A stretch of DNA of 62,333 nt from Campylobacterales bacterium (GTDB lineage Bacteria; Campylobacterota; Campylobacteria; Campylobacterales; JALSKU01): contig JALUBK010000048.1 of NCBI GenBank assembly GCA_027044945.1, positions 1-62,333 of the forward strand. The letters are read 5' to 3'. The position numbers were made by a program, and so were the translations under genes. This document shows positions 34,080 to 42,414 of this stretch, piece after piece. The first letter of the stretch is position 1, and each line of letters starts with the position of its first letter. Below the pieces are notes generated by a model. The model was not told the origin of the DNA and made no database searches. It saw nothing but the letters and a program-made list of their open reading frames with translations.

Positions 34080-35205
34080 TGCAATGATTAAAAAAGAACT
34101 TATTTTAATAATGAGAGACAAACATGCATTATTGGCACTTTTTATTATGCCTGCTATATTTATTCTTATTATGTCTGTTGCTTTAAGAGATCAATTTACT
34201 CAAAATAAAATCGTCTTCAATATCAACATTATAAACAATAACAAAAGCTCTGCAAGTAAAGAGTTGATTAAAAAAATAAAAGAAAAAAATAACTTTAAAA
34301 TAGTAAAAAATAAACAAGCACAATTTCTTATAATTTTTCCAAAAAATTATAAGAAAGATAATAAATCAAAGATTATTATCAGTGTAAAATCCTCAATAAA
34401 AAGCGATTTGATAGGGATTTTTAAGGCAAAACTTGCACAAATTATTTTTGCACAAAAGATAAAAAATTTTGAAAATACAATAAAATATTTTATGCCTAAT
34501 CAATCTAAGTCTATAAATAATTTAAAAATAGATCCGAATTCATTTTTTATTATAAAATATCAAAAAAATGATAAAATTCCAAATGCAACACAACAAAGTG
34601 TCCCTAGCTGGATTGTTTTTAGCATGTTTTTTATTATTATACCTATGTCAACCATTTATATAAATGAGAAAAAACAAAACACTCTTGCTCGTTTAAATTC
34701 CATGAATATATCCATAGCATTTATGGTTATTTCAAAAAGTATTCCCTATATCATCATAAACCAATTACAAACTTGGATCATGATTTTAGTAGGAATTTTT
34801 TTAGTTCCATACTTTAATACACCCGCTTTAGCAATAAATGGAACAATATCGGCCATTATGCTTTTATCGCTTTCCCTTAGTCTTTCTGCTGTTGGAATAT
34901 CATCTTTGATAGCTGTTAGTGCCTCGTCAAGTGAACAAGCTACAACTATCGGCGGTATTTTAAATATACTGCTTGGTGCTATTGGCGGAATCATGGTTCC
35001 AAAATTTATAATGCCTGAATCTATGCAAAAATTAGCAAATATTTCGCCAATGTCTTGGGGACTTGATGGTTTTTTAAAGATTTTTTTACAAGCTGGAGAT
35101 ATAACTACGATAGCAAATGAATCATTGTATTTGACACTGTTTGGTATCTTAACTCTCCTATTATCGATAGCAATACTTAAATTGAAAATTAATAAAGGTT
35201 TATGA
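34072..35205 (+). CDS. ABC-2 type transporter permease
   Basis: The 377 residues start with one membrane helix (ALLALFIMPAIFILIMSVAL), a 150-residue external domain, and five or so C-terminal helices (SWIVFSMFFIIIPMSTIYI onward, with the conserved late segment GGIMVPKFIMPESMQKLANISPMSW). This is the DrrB/YhhJ-like layout. The partner ATPase is encoded upstream. Its stop overlaps the ACP gene by four bases. Confidence 0.9.
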   Translation: MFSAMIKKELILIMRDKHALLALFIMPAIFILIMSVALRDQFTQNKIVFNINIINNNKSSASKELIKKIKEKNNFKIVKNKQAQFLIIFPKNYKKDNKSKIIISVKSSIKSDLIGIFKAKLAQIIFAQKIKNFENTIKYFMPNQSKSINNLKIDPNSFFIIKYQKNDKIPNATQQSVPSWIVFSMFFIIIPMSTIYINEKKQNTLARLNSMNISIAFMVISKSIPYIIINQLQTWIMILVGIFLVPYFNTPALAINGTISAIMLLSLSLSLSAVGISSLIAVSASSSEQATTIGGILNILLGAIGGIMVPKFIMPESMQKLANISPMSWGLDGFLKIFLQAGDITTIANESLYLTLFGILTLLLSIAILKLKINKGL

Positions 35206-35474
35206 AAATGGATTTGAATAACATAAAAATAGAATTGAAAAATATGATTATCGAAGAATGCGAAAAAGACCACATTACTCCTGAAGAGATAAAAGATGAT
35301 ATAGAAATATTTTCTAATGAAAGCGGATTAGGGCTTGACTCTCTTGATGCTTTACAAATATCAATAGCATTGCAAAACAGATATGGCATCAGAATAGCCG
35401 ATCCAAAAGAGTTCAGAAGAAAAGTTACCACTATAGAAAAATTAGCACAATTTATTATAAAATGCCATGGATAA
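35202..35474 (+). CDS. Acyl carrier protein 1 (dialkylresorcinol block)
   Basis: A 90-residue ACP with the phosphopantetheine serine in GLGLDSLDALQIS. It sits between the ABC permease and the first ketosynthase pair, overlapping both neighbours. Position suggests it is the DarC-type carrier or serves the first ketosynthase pair. It is clearly different in sequence from the other three ACPs of the cluster. Confidence 0.9.
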   Translation: MKMDLNNIKIELKNMIIEECEKDHITPEEIKDDIEIFSNESGLGLDSLDALQISIALQNRYGIRIADPKEFRRKVTTIEKLAQFIIKCHG

Positions 35475-36588
35475 GATTTATTTTCTAAACTCATACATCA
35501 AATCAGCTCAAGGCAACATGGAAGAAACTATCAAAAAAATTATTGAACAAAATATACACATTGGTTCTAAAACTATAAAAGATTTAGATGGCGATATAAA
35601 AGTTCCTTATTATGAATTGAAAAACAATATATCAAAAAATCCTCAAACTGTTTTTGACATAATAAAAAAGAGTGTTGAAGAAATTATTTCGCCACTTAGC
35701 AATTCAGACAAAAAGAGAACTGCTCTTGTGATGGGAACATCATTGGCAGATTTTCGCTTGACAAACACTATGGAAAATGTTATTTTAAATAAAAAACAAA
35801 AAGATTTACCGAAAAAAATAAGTATAAATACATATACTAGACTCATTGCTAAAGAACTTGGTTTGAGTGATTTTACAATGACAATCAATACCGCATGCAC
35901 ATCAAGCACAAATGCTATCATAGAAGGAGCAAATCTTATTAAAAGTGGTATTTTTGACCATGTGGTAATAATCGGTATTGAAATTTTTTCCACAATTATT
36001 ACAAGCGGATTTAATATATTGGGTATGCTTTCAAAAGATACCATTAAACCTTTTGATAAAAATAGAAATGGTCTTATTCTAGGAGAAGGCATAGCATCTA
36101 TTCTTCTTGGAAAAGAAAAATCACCTTGGCTTCTAAAAGGCTCATACTCAAACTGCGACTCCAAAACAGTAACATCTGTCGGAAGCGATGGCGAAGAATA
36201 TGTTAATGTCATGAAAAAAGCATTAAAAAGTGCAAAAATAAAGGCAAAAGACATTACAGCGGTTAAAGCTCATGCCACAGGAACTACAAGCAATGATCTT
36301 GCAGAAATAAATGCAATGATTCAAATTTTTGATAAAAATATTCATTTTACTGCCCTAAAACCATATATTGGACATACATTGGGAGTTTGCGGAGCATTGG
36401 AAATCGCTCTTTTTATGAAATTTATAGATAATGGAATTATTCCTAAAACCATTGGATGCGATAAATCTATTGTAAAAAATTACCGCCCTATTTCAAAAGA
36501 TTTTTCTTGCAAAAATGGACTTTTTATGTGTAATTTTTTTGGCTTTGGTGGCAATAATACTTCAATTATTTTACAAAGAGATTATTAA
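35467..36588 (+). CDS. Beta-ketoacyl-ACP synthase (KAS II type), intact active site
   Basis: The 373-residue condensing enzyme has the full Cys-His-His set: INTACTSSTNA, KAHATGTTSND and LKPYIGHTLGVCGALE. The N-terminal 60 residues are less conserved than in FabF. It overlaps the ACP gene by 8 bp and is followed immediately by a ketosynthase-like protein without the Cys, giving a likely KS/chain-length-factor pair. Confidence 0.9.
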   Translation: MDKIYFLNSYIKSAQGNMEETIKKIIEQNIHIGSKTIKDLDGDIKVPYYELKNNISKNPQTVFDIIKKSVEEIISPLSNSDKKRTALVMGTSLADFRLTNTMENVILNKKQKDLPKKISINTYTRLIAKELGLSDFTMTINTACTSSTNAIIEGANLIKSGIFDHVVIIGIEIFSTIITSGFNILGMLSKDTIKPFDKNRNGLILGEGIASILLGKEKSPWLLKGSYSNCDSKTVTSVGSDGEEYVNVMKKALKSAKIKAKDITAVKAHATGTTSNDLAEINAMIQIFDKNIHFTALKPYIGHTLGVCGALEIALFMKFIDNGIIPKTIGCDKSIVKNYRPISKDFSCKNGLFMCNFFGFGGNNTSIILQRDY

Positions 36589-37395
36589 ATGAAATTGTAT
36601 ATACAAGGTTACAGTTCTTACAGAAATGATATAGACAAAGAAAATATAAAACAAATATTAAAAGAAAAATATAAACATGACACAAGACGACAAGATGATT
36701 TTATTTTACTTGGAGTTTATGGGGCAAACAAACTAAAAGAGTTTTGCAAAATTTCACAAGATAACGAGCTTTATATAACAAGCGGTATAGGCAATATTGA
36801 TGTTTTGCAAAAATGTTGTCATTATATTTATGAGAAAAATCAATTAATTCGCCCATTTGATTTTATAAATTCAGTTGGAAATACATTGAGTTATTATGTA
36901 GCCAAAACACTCCAGTTAAAAGGTAAAAATATTTTTCAAATATCAGATAATTTTACCTATCTAAATACTCTTATTTTTATCTATGCCTCACTTAAAATAT
37001 CCAAAAACAGTGCAATAATAGGAGCTATAGATCATTTAACAAAAGATTTTGAAGAGTTAGCAAAAAAAATTTCAGATATAAACAATGATACAAACATGAT
37101 AAGTAGTGTTAATTTTCAAAAGCTATCTTTAGAAAAAGCAGATGCTTTGGCAGAAATAGAGTTTGAAAATAAAATATACAACATAAAAGAGATCAAAAAT
37201 ATTATACATACCTTTAAAGGAAACATAAAGTGCTCTATGAGATCTCAAAAACTTGATTGTCAAAAGGAGAAAAATTTTTTTGAAACAGAAATTTCCAATG
37301 CAATAAATAAAACATTAAAAAAGAAACAAAATATGTTATATATAGATTGCCATGATGATAGATATAAAATTTTAAAAGTGAGAATTATAAAATGA
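36589..37395 (+). CDS. Degenerate ketosynthase-like protein, possible chain-length-factor partner
   Basis: The 268 residues keep a thiolase-like core (DFINSVGNTLSYYVAKTL, then GKNIFQISDNFTYLNTLIFIYASL, then NSAIIGAIDH), but the nucleophile elbow has Phe122 where Cys should be. The His motifs are absent and the protein is about 100 residues short. It cannot condense by itself. It follows the intact ketosynthase with no gap and overlaps the next ketosynthase by four bases, fitting a non-catalytic partner. The assignment is moderate because similarity is low. Confidence 0.6.
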   Translation: MKLYIQGYSSYRNDIDKENIKQILKEKYKHDTRRQDDFILLGVYGANKLKEFCKISQDNELYITSGIGNIDVLQKCCHYIYEKNQLIRPFDFINSVGNTLSYYVAKTLQLKGKNIFQISDNFTYLNTLIFIYASLKISKNSAIIGAIDHLTKDFEELAKKISDINNDTNMISSVNFQKLSLEKADALAEIEFENKIYNIKEIKNIIHTFKGNIKCSMRSQKLDCQKEKNFFETEISNAINKTLKKKQNMLYIDCHDDRYKILKVRIIK

Positions 37396-38486
37396 GTGTA
37401 TATATTACAAATTATGAAGTTGAATGTAGTGCTGGTGATTTAGATGCTCTTATGCAAGCACTTTACGACAAAGAAAATCAAATTACAATCGATACCAATT
37501 ACATTGATGATAACAAACCTGTCGGACTTGGAAAAATGAAAAATGATAACTTTTTTAAAACATTATTAAACAAAGTATCTAATGTGTTAAAAACCTCAAC
37601 ATTAAGTAATTTCAAAGAAACTTTGCTGATTGTGGGTTCTTCTGTGGGCGGCATGAAAGAGAGTGAAACTATTTATTTTAAAGAAGGAAATTATAAAAAT
37701 ATTAATCCATTAAGACATACTATATCAGTTATAAGCGAAACACTTAACGAAAAATTTGGCTTTGCAGATACTCGTGCTATATCAACTGCTTGCACTTCAA
37801 GTGCCAATGCTTTACTTATCGCAAAAAGATTGATAGAAGTAGGTGCATATAAAAATATTTTAGTTGTCGGTGCAGATACACTGTGCCATACAACAGTTTG
37901 TGGCTTTCATGCACTTGGAGTTTTATCTGATTCTCCTTGCCGTCCATTTGATAAATCAAGAAATGGAATGAATGTCGCAGAAGCTATTGCTGTGCTACTC
38001 TTAAGCTCTGAAAAAAATGATAATAGCATTGAATTTCTTGGAGCTGGAGCAAGTAGTGATGCTTATCATATTGCTCATCCAGACCCCGAAGGAAAAGGTG
38101 CTATGAAAGCTATGAATAATGCTTTAAAAGATGCAAAGATAAAACCAGAAGAAGTTGATTATATCAATGCTCATGGAACAGGAACTATCGCTAATGACAA
38201 TGTGGAAGCATTAGCAATCTCAAAAATTTTTAACAAATGCTACATAAGCTCATCAAAAGCGATTACTGGACACACACTCGGTGCCTCTGGAGCACTTGAA
38301 TCAATAATCTCTTGTGAAGTTATACACCGAGGATTAATTCCTCCTCAAACAGGACTGAGAGAACAAGAAAACAAACTTCTAAACATACCAACAGTTCCCA
38401 TAGAAAAAAGAGTTCATTATATTTTAAGTAACTCTTTTGCTTTTGGAGGAAACAATGCATCATTGCTTTTTGGGAGTATAAAATGA
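37392..38486 (+). CDS. Beta-ketoacyl-ACP synthase (KAS II type, ApeO-like), intact active site
   Basis: The 364-residue enzyme has the Cys in ISTACTSSANA, the first His in INAHGTGTIANDN and the second in SSKAITGHTLGASGALE, with the FGGNNASLLF end. It is overlapped by four bases with the following chain-length-factor gene, the ApeO-ApeC arrangement known from aryl polyene clusters, in which the heterodimer extends the polyene. Confidence 0.92.
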   Translation: MSVYITNYEVECSAGDLDALMQALYDKENQITIDTNYIDDNKPVGLGKMKNDNFFKTLLNKVSNVLKTSTLSNFKETLLIVGSSVGGMKESETIYFKEGNYKNINPLRHTISVISETLNEKFGFADTRAISTACTSSANALLIAKRLIEVGAYKNILVVGADTLCHTTVCGFHALGVLSDSPCRPFDKSRNGMNVAEAIAVLLLSSEKNDNSIEFLGAGASSDAYHIAHPDPEGKGAMKAMNNALKDAKIKPEEVDYINAHGTGTIANDNVEALAISKIFNKCYISSSKAITGHTLGASGALESIISCEVIHRGLIPPQTGLREQENKLLNIPTVPIEKRVHYILSNSFAFGGNNASLLFGSIK

Positions 38487-39130
38487 AACAAGTCGCTGTA
38501 AATATTTTATCTGCTGTTAAAATTTATGCTCATAAAAAAATAGAAAATTTAGACGAAAAAAGAATAGTTCCTAAAATGATGATCAGAAGAAGATTGACTC
38601 GTAATGCAAAAATCATGCTCTATTTAGCTGATAAATGTGGATTTGAAGGAGGTAAAATTGTATATGGAAGTGCTTTTGGAGAACTCCAACCAACAGCAGA
38701 AATAACAAATTCTATCTTTAACAAAATTCCAATTTCACCTACATTATTTCAAAATAGTGTTTATAACACAGCACCTTCATATTTTTCTTTGCTAAAAAAA
38801 GACACTGATGAAATTATCACTGTTTCATCAGGAATGAAAACATCAAAAGATACATTAAAAACTGCAACTCTTCAAGCTCTTGTTTCAAAAGAAAGAGTTC
38901 TTTGTATAGTGACAGAGTGTATAAATATTCCAAAAATAGAAGAAGTAAAAAAATGCACTGAATTTCTCGAATCAGGTGCTGCTATTATTATTGAAATTGC
39001 AAAAGATGATAACAAGGCTGTGCCTATTAATTTTTCAACAGATAAAAAATTTATACCATCTATAAAAGAATTAATAGATGTTGTAAATATGTTTGAAAAC
39101 GGCTTAAATAAAATATTTATAAATCTTTAA
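38483..39130 (+). CDS. Ketosynthase chain-length-factor-like protein (ApeC-like)
   Basis: A 215-residue protein of the short ketosynthase N-terminal-like family seen in aryl polyene clusters: VYGSAFGELQPTAEI, IPISPTLFQNSVYNTAPSYFSLL and IITVSSGMKTSKDTL follow that family's pattern. No nucleophilic Cys occurs at the elbow, so it is non-catalytic and would pair with the ketosynthase encoded just before it. Confidence 0.8.
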   Translation: MKQVAVNILSAVKIYAHKKIENLDEKRIVPKMMIRRRLTRNAKIMLYLADKCGFEGGKIVYGSAFGELQPTAEITNSIFNKIPISPTLFQNSVYNTAPSYFSLLKKDTDEIITVSSGMKTSKDTLKTATLQALVSKERVLCIVTECINIPKIEEVKKCTEFLESGAAIIIEIAKDDNKAVPINFSTDKKFIPSIKELIDVVNMFENGLNKIFINL

Positions 39131-39149
39131 ATAGACAAAAGGACACTTC

Positions 39150-40214
39150 ATGAAAAATAAAAAATTATCTGCAGAAGAAGCACTTTTAGAAGCACAAAAA
39201 ATCGCCTTTGCCCCTGTAATATTTCAAACTGCTCGACTTTTAAAAGAGTTTGGAATATTTAAAATATTGTATGATAATAAAAAAACAGGTTGCACGACAG
39301 AAGAGATAACAAAAGAAAGAAAAATATCAAAATATACGGTAGAAATTCTTTGTGAATCAGGCTTGAGCATGAATGCTTTAGAATTAAAAGATAATAAATT
39401 TTTCTTGACAGATATTGGATATTTTCTTCTTTTTGATGAAATGACAAATGTAAATATGAATTTTAATCATTATGTGAATTATATAGGTCTTTTTGATTTA
39501 GATAAATCACTTTTAAAAAATGAACCTTCAGGATTGCACAAGGCATTCAATCCTTCTTGGAAAACAATTTATCCACACTTATCAGAACTTCCTGAAAAAG
39601 CAAAAAAAAGTTGGTTTGCATTTGATCATTTTTATTCAGATGCTTGTTTTAAAACACTGGTTGATATAATGTCAAATCGCTCACATAAAAAAATGATGGA
39701 TATAGGAGGAAATACTGGTAAATGGGCAATAGCTCTAACAAAAGCTTCGCCCAAAACACAAGTAACAATTATAGATCATCCCAAGCAAATTGAAGTTGCT
39801 TTAGAAAATGCAAAAAAAGCTGGTGTTGATGATAAAATTGATGGAATTGAAATGGATATCTTAGATCATTCCCAATCATTCAAAAAGGGATATGATGCTG
39901 TCTGGATGAGTCAATTTTTGGATTGTTTTGGACCTGAAGATATTGTTAAAATATTAAAAAGAGTAAATAAAGCAATAAACAAAGAAGCAAAAGTATATAT
40001 TATAGAACCTTTTTGGGATAAACAAAGTAGCAATATTGGCAGTTTTTGTCTTATTAATACTTCACCATATTTTACTGCTCTTGCCAATGGAAAAAGCAAA
40101 ATGTATAAATCAACTCAAATGGAAAGTTATGCCAATAAAGCAGGGTTAAAAGTTGTAGAACAAATAAATCATCTTGGATTTGGTCATACTTTGACAGTTT
40201 GCAAAAAAAGATAA
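39150..40214 (+). CDS. SAM-dependent O-methyltransferase
   Basis: The 354 residues have an N-terminal winged-helix dimerisation domain (AFAPVIFQTARLLKEFGIFKIL) and a C-terminal Rossmann domain with motif I MMDIGGNTGKWAI and IIDHP at the end of beta 2. This is the methyltransf_2 class of small-molecule O-methyltransferases. In the cluster it may methylate the phenol or catechol of the aryl head. It starts 19 bp after the previous gene with AAAGGA upstream. Confidence 0.88.
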   Translation: MKNKKLSAEEALLEAQKIAFAPVIFQTARLLKEFGIFKILYDNKKTGCTTEEITKERKISKYTVEILCESGLSMNALELKDNKFFLTDIGYFLLFDEMTNVNMNFNHYVNYIGLFDLDKSLLKNEPSGLHKAFNPSWKTIYPHLSELPEKAKKSWFAFDHFYSDACFKTLVDIMSNRSHKKMMDIGGNTGKWAIALTKASPKTQVTIIDHPKQIEVALENAKKAGVDDKIDGIEMDILDHSQSFKKGYDAVWMSQFLDCFGPEDIVKILKRVNKAINKEAKVYIIEPFWDKQSSNIGSFCLINTSPYFTALANGKSKMYKSTQMESYANKAGLKVVEQINHLGFGHTLTVCKKR

Positions 40215-40248
40215 TTTTTTATAAGAATAATATTAAATAAAGTTTATA

Positions 40249-40254
40249 TATAAT
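40249..40254 (+). promoter_or_regulatory. Possible internal promoter (-10) in the pigment cluster
   Basis: TATAAT within the largest gap of the cluster (72 bp), 32 bp before the ATG of ACP 2. It could give the downstream aryl polyene half a transcript of its own. Confidence 0.4.
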
Positions 40255-40286
40255 ATAATAATACATTATTTATAAGGTTTAATAAA

Positions 40287-40538
40287 ATGATTACGACTTC
40301 GGATTTAAAACAGGCAATTATAGATGGCTTAAATTTGGAAGATATGAATATTAATGACATAAATGATGCAGATCCTTTGTTTGGTTCTGACGGTCTTGGA
40401 TTGGATTCTGTAGATGCTATAGAATTAACACTTATTTTAGAAAAAAACTTTGGTGTTAAAATAACAAATATGGCCGATGCGGAAGCTATTTTTGCTTCGA
40501 TAAATAGTTTGACAAATTATATAAACGAGCAACACTAA
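40287..40538 (+). CDS. Acyl carrier protein 2
   Basis: An 83-residue ACP with GLGLDSVDAIEL carrying the phosphopantetheine Ser. It is strikingly similar to ACP 4 on the minus strand at 52782: both have LFG-DGLGLDS-DAIELTL, then VKIT and LTNYIN at the same positions. It starts the second half of the cluster after a 72-bp gap with a possible promoter. Confidence 0.92.
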   Translation: MITTSDLKQAIIDGLNLEDMNINDINDADPLFGSDGLGLDSVDAIELTLILEKNFGVKITNMADAEAIFASINSLTNYINEQH

Positions 40539-40544
40539 TAGAAA

Positions 40545-40844
40545 ATGAACAGTTTTATCAATGACTTTTTTACAGTTTTGAAAAAAAGAGATAGTGAAGG
40601 AACTGTATCTTTGTGCGATAAAGAACATCCTATTTTTAAAGCACATTTTCCTGAACAACCCATCCTGCCTGGTTTTATTCATCTTGAAATAATTACAGAA
40701 CTTTTTGGAGAAAAAATAAAAAAAATAAAAAAAATAAAATTTGTAAAACATGTTGAACCAAATTCAATAATAACATATAAAAAAATAAAACATAAAATTA
40801 CTGCAACCGTTAATAATGAAGAAGTTGCTAGTTTTATTCTATGA
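40545..40844 (+). CDS. Hotdog 3-hydroxyacyl-ACP dehydratase (ApeI/FabZ-like)
   Basis: The 99-residue protein has the FabA/FabZ core HPIFKAHFPEQPILPGFIHLEI with the catalytic His. It is shorter than FabZ (about 145) but like the compact dehydratases of aryl polyene clusters. It would remove water after each ketoreduction to leave the conjugated double bond. A 9-bp in-frame repeat encodes KIKKIKKIK near residue 60. It overlaps the glycosyltransferase gene by four bases. Confidence 0.85.
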   Translation: MNSFINDFFTVLKKRDSEGTVSLCDKEHPIFKAHFPEQPILPGFIHLEIITELFGEKIKKIKKIKFVKHVEPNSIITYKKIKHKITATVNNEEVASFIL

Positions 40845-41524
40845 TATATATTGTTATACCCTCTTATAATTCACCGTTTATTGATGATGTAATAAACGAT
40901 GTAAGTAAATATGACTATAAGATTATAGTTATAGATGACGGTTCAAGCAAACCTATCAAACTTAAAAACAAAGATATTGAAATAATCAGACATGATGTAA
41001 ATTTGGGCAAAGGTAAAGCTATTTTAACAGGAGCAAAAAAAGTAAAAGAACTTGGTGGTAAATTTTTTGTAACAATGGATGCAGATAAACAACATCTTGC
41101 ATCTGAAATAGAAAAATTAATAAATGCTTATACAGACAATACCATTGTTATAGGCAATCGTAATTTTGATAATAAAACTGTGCCTAATAGTTCAAAATTT
41201 GGTAGAAAATTTAGTAATTTTTGGGTAAAGCTTGAAACATTTTTATCTATAGGAGATACACAAAGTGGATTTAGAATTTATCCTGTTAGTATATTGGATC
41301 TTCCACTCAAAAAAAAACGATTTGATTTTGAAATAGAAGTGCTTGTTTTACATGTTTACAATGGAGGAAAAATAGCAGATGTAGATGTAGAATGTTATTA
41401 TCCTCTCAAACATGAAAGAATTTCTCATTTTGACAAATTATATGACAATATTCGCCTTTCTTTTACCCATTCAATGCTTATTTTTCAACGATATTTTTTG
41501 TTAAGAGGCTGGTTATGGAAATAA
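40841..41524 (+). CDS. Family 2 glycosyltransferase
   Basis: The 227 residues begin IYIVIPSYNSPFIDDVI and include VIDDGSS and the metal-binding MDADKQHLASEI, then GDTQSGFRIYP, the pattern of dolichol-phosphate mannosyltransferase-like GT2 enzymes. Aryl polyene clusters often carry a GT2 domain fused to an LpxL-like acyltransferase; here the two are separate genes overlapping by 10 bp. The substrate is unknown. Confidence 0.9.
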   Translation: MIYIVIPSYNSPFIDDVINDVSKYDYKIIVIDDGSSKPIKLKNKDIEIIRHDVNLGKGKAILTGAKKVKELGGKFFVTMDADKQHLASEIEKLINAYTDNTIVIGNRNFDNKTVPNSSKFGRKFSNFWVKLETFLSIGDTQSGFRIYPVSILDLPLKKKRFDFEIEVLVLHVYNGGKIADVDVECYYPLKHERISHFDKLYDNIRLSFTHSMLIFQRYFLLRGWLWK

Positions 41525-42414
41525 AACAGTATGGCAACACAACTGGAACTAAAATTATTCTATTGTTTTATAAAATTCTTGGTTATAAAATTCCAGCTTT
41601 TATAGTCAATTTTATCGCTCTTTACTATACAATAACTACCACTTCTGTAAAAAAAGTTTTACAAAGCTATTATAGTCATTTGGGAATAAAATTGGACTTG
41701 AAGCAATATTTTAAGCATATTAGATTTTTCTCATTTTCAATCTTTGATCGTTTTATTTCTCGAACAAATCCTTATGAGATAAAAATTGACAAAGTAAATA
41801 GTAAAGATTTTTACAAACTTAGCAATGGGGGAATTATATTGCTTTCTCATTTTGGAGGCTGGGCAATAGCCGCAAATGCCTTCAAAGACGACAAATTACC
41901 TACTGTTAATATTGTAATGAAAGAAAGCACAAAAGAGAATTTGAAAAAAGTTGAAAAAAAAGAAGTTCGAAACAACGAAAAACATGTCCATATTATTGAC
42001 CTTAAAATAGGAGGACTTGTTTCAAATATAAAAATTGCAAATGCTCTCATGGATAATGAAATTGTTGCTTTTATGGCAGACAGAGTTATAGATCCTTTAA
42101 AAACCGTTGCTGTTAATTTTTTAAATGAAAAAGTTAATTTCAACAAAACTCCTTTTGATATTGCTATAAAAACCAAAAAACCTATAATGGCTATTTTTAT
42201 TGTCAATATAGGACTTCAGCATTATAAACTGACAGTAATAAATATCAATCCAAAAAACAAAACAACAAAATCATTAGCACAATCTTATGCAAATATTTTA
42301 GAAAAATTAATAAAAAAATATCCAGAACAATGGTATAATTTTTATGATTTTTTCAAACAACAAGGAGTTAATAACAATAATGACAATAGACAACACAACA
42401 CAAATATCTTATAA
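41515..42414 (+). CDS. LpxL/HtrB-family acyltransferase
   Basis: The 299-residue protein has an N-terminal hydrophobic segment and the region GGIILLSHFGGWAIAAN, where LpxL enzymes have their HX4D/E motif; the acidic residue is not at the expected place. Later EIVAFMADRVIDP resembles the second LpxL motif. It may attach the aryl polyene or a fatty acyl chain to a lipid anchor. It overlaps both neighbours, the ammonia-lyase by 35 bp. Confidence 0.82.
   Translation: MEIKQYGNTTGTKIILLFYKILGYKIPAFIVNFIALYYTITTTSVKKVLQSYYSHLGIKLDLKQYFKHIRFFSFSIFDRFISRTNPYEIKIDKVNSKDFYKLSNGGIILLSHFGGWAIAANAFKDDKLPTVNIVMKESTKENLKKVEKKEVRNNEKHVHIIDLKIGGLVSNIKIANALMDNEIVAFMADRVIDPLKTVAVNFLNEKVNFNKTPFDIAIKTKKPIMAIFIVNIGLQHYKLTVININPKNKTTKSLAQSYANILEKLIKKYPEQWYNFYDFFKQQGVNNNNDNRQHNTNIL

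Noticed and set aside
34746-35273. 175-codon minus-strand frame opposite the ABC permease
   Set aside because: It mirrors the permease coding frame, lacks a domain and has no ribosome-binding site; a shadow of AT-rich coding DNA.
35643-36254. 203-codon minus-strand frame opposite the ketosynthase at 35467
   Set aside because: The plus-strand enzyme has a complete active site there; the reverse frame is a low-complexity shadow.
40714-40740. Phase-variable A-rich repeat in the dehydratase gene
   Set aside because: The unit is 9 bp and in frame (KIKKIKKIK), so changes in number would not switch the gene off; A-runs are common in this genome.
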